Shown piece after piece: positions 63,213 to 64,000 of a DNA stretch of 64,000 bases (the first letter of the stretch is position 1; every line of letters begins with the position of its first letter). The stretch is from contig JAZAYU010000062.1 in assembly GCA_038501625.1 (NCBI GenBank), positions 1,240,001-1,304,000 of the forward strand, in the 5' to 3' direction. Made by a program: the position numbers and the translations under genes. Below the pieces are notes generated by a model. It made no database searches. It was given only the letters and a program-made list of their open reading frames with translations, and was not told where the DNA came from. The DNA is from Corbicula japonica (Eukaryota > Mollusca > Bivalvia > Venerida > Cyrenidae).

Positions 63213-64000
63213 TATATAATATAAATATATAATAGATAAATGTTTAGAAAGATTTGGGTAGATGAAAATAAGTATTTTGATGATTAAAACTTATAATTAT
63301 GAAGTTAATTGTGTACTTACTTTTTTGTTCAATTTGACCTATTCAATCATGAAATATGTAGATTTGAGTAATATTTACCAACAGCAAATATAAAATTGGT
63401 AGATTTGGGTAGATTTGTGTATTTCTTGCTGCTGGATCAGAGTAATCTTTCCAAATTAAGTAATGTGGCACTAAACTAAAGACTCATATTATTAGAGTTT
63501 ACTGACCATGTCCCACATGCAAAAGGTTATCTATTCATTGTGACAGCTTTTTAATGTTAAGAACTGTAGTATATCTGTATCTATAATGTAATAAATATAA
63601 TTTAAGTATTTCTGAACATATTTATTTTTAAATTGTTCTTATTTAGTTCAGAACAGAACTTAAATTAAACAAAATGATGTCATGTTATTTGTGCAATAAT
63701 AATTAATAACTTGTTATCAGTTTTATTTATATGAATAATAGAACGTCTAATAAATGAACATGCGGTGTATAACTGTGTACTACTATAGCCAGCCATTGAA
63801 TGCTTTAATGGTATGTTATAATAAAACAAGAAACATATGTGTTTTTTTCCATCCATTAATTATTTGCATTTAAAATTAAACTATTTCAAAGCCTACAGTC
63901 ATGATAGGAAATCAAGATAGAGAGCTGTTATTTCATATTGTCTTGAACATTAATTGAATATTTTTTATGATTATGTGTCATATTTCAGACGTGCTGTACA
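63213..64000. other. Right edge of window, no gene assigned
   Basis: AT-rich. The last bases read ATATTTCAG|ACGTGC, which could be an acceptor of a further gene on the + strand, but too little follows to judge. Confidence 0.3.

Noticed and set aside
63985..64000. Possible exon start at the right edge
   Set aside because: ATATTTCAG resembles an acceptor, but only about a dozen bases follow, so coding content cannot be judged.

Overview
The window is animal nuclear DNA: AT-rich, with multi-exon genes whose short exons are separated by long repeat-filled introns with GT-AG splice sites. No prokaryotic operon structure is visible. The style of the repeats (elements with central tandem arrays of about 150-170 bp units, abundant palindromic MITEs, TTAGGG-type interstitial telomere DNA) suggests a mollusc, most likely a bivalve. 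This is an inference from repeat style and could not be tested by a database search.

Two conserved protein genes lie tail to tail. On the + strand, 2967-20063 holds the last ten coding exons of a phosphoglucomutase (PGM1/PGM5-type). The N-terminal part, about 82 residues by comparison with vertebrate PGM1, lies upstream of the window. On the - strand, 58587-23740 holds an apparently complete gene for the spliceosomal intron-binding RNA helicase Aquarius (AQR/IBP160). I could join 34 coding exons into one 1,393-residue frame with no internal stop; all exon phases match and the total is 4,182 nt including the stop. The two 3' ends face each other across about 21-23.7 kb.

The rest is mobile and repetitive DNA. 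1-2.9 kb: tandem arrays, an interstitial telomere tract and a CpG-containing block, in the PGM intron entering the window. 3.7-4.3 kb: a TTAA-flanked MITE. 6.1-7.1, 15.7-18.2, 47.7-48.4, 51.6-54.2, 58.2-58.4 and 60.0-60.9 kb: several elements with minisatellite cores, some bounded by ATACCCCC-like ends. 13.3-14.2, 45.9-47.0 and 62.3-63.2 kb: three pogo/Tigger-like TA-flanked elements of about 0.9-1.1 kb. 20.1-20.7 kb: a decayed mariner-like element. About twenty copies of one palindromic MITE (ends TAACCCTTTCCTCCAT) and several copies of a second, CCAAT-containing fold-back element are scattered throughout. 51.3-55.6 kb: a 4.3 kb composite element with inverted termini, containing a nested element, an AT microsatellite and a large inverted array.

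The most striking observation is in AQR. Two separate minisatellites are seeded exactly on exon-intron junctions of this spliceosomal gene. One (48 bp unit, about 20 copies) repeats the end of coding exon 4 with its 5' splice site. The other (44 bp unit, 11 copies) repeats the 3' splice site and first 30 nt of coding exon 19. A third array of similar period (43 bp, 9 copies) grew from the end of a MITE in intron 13. AQR therefore carries long series of decoy splice sites next to two of its real ones.
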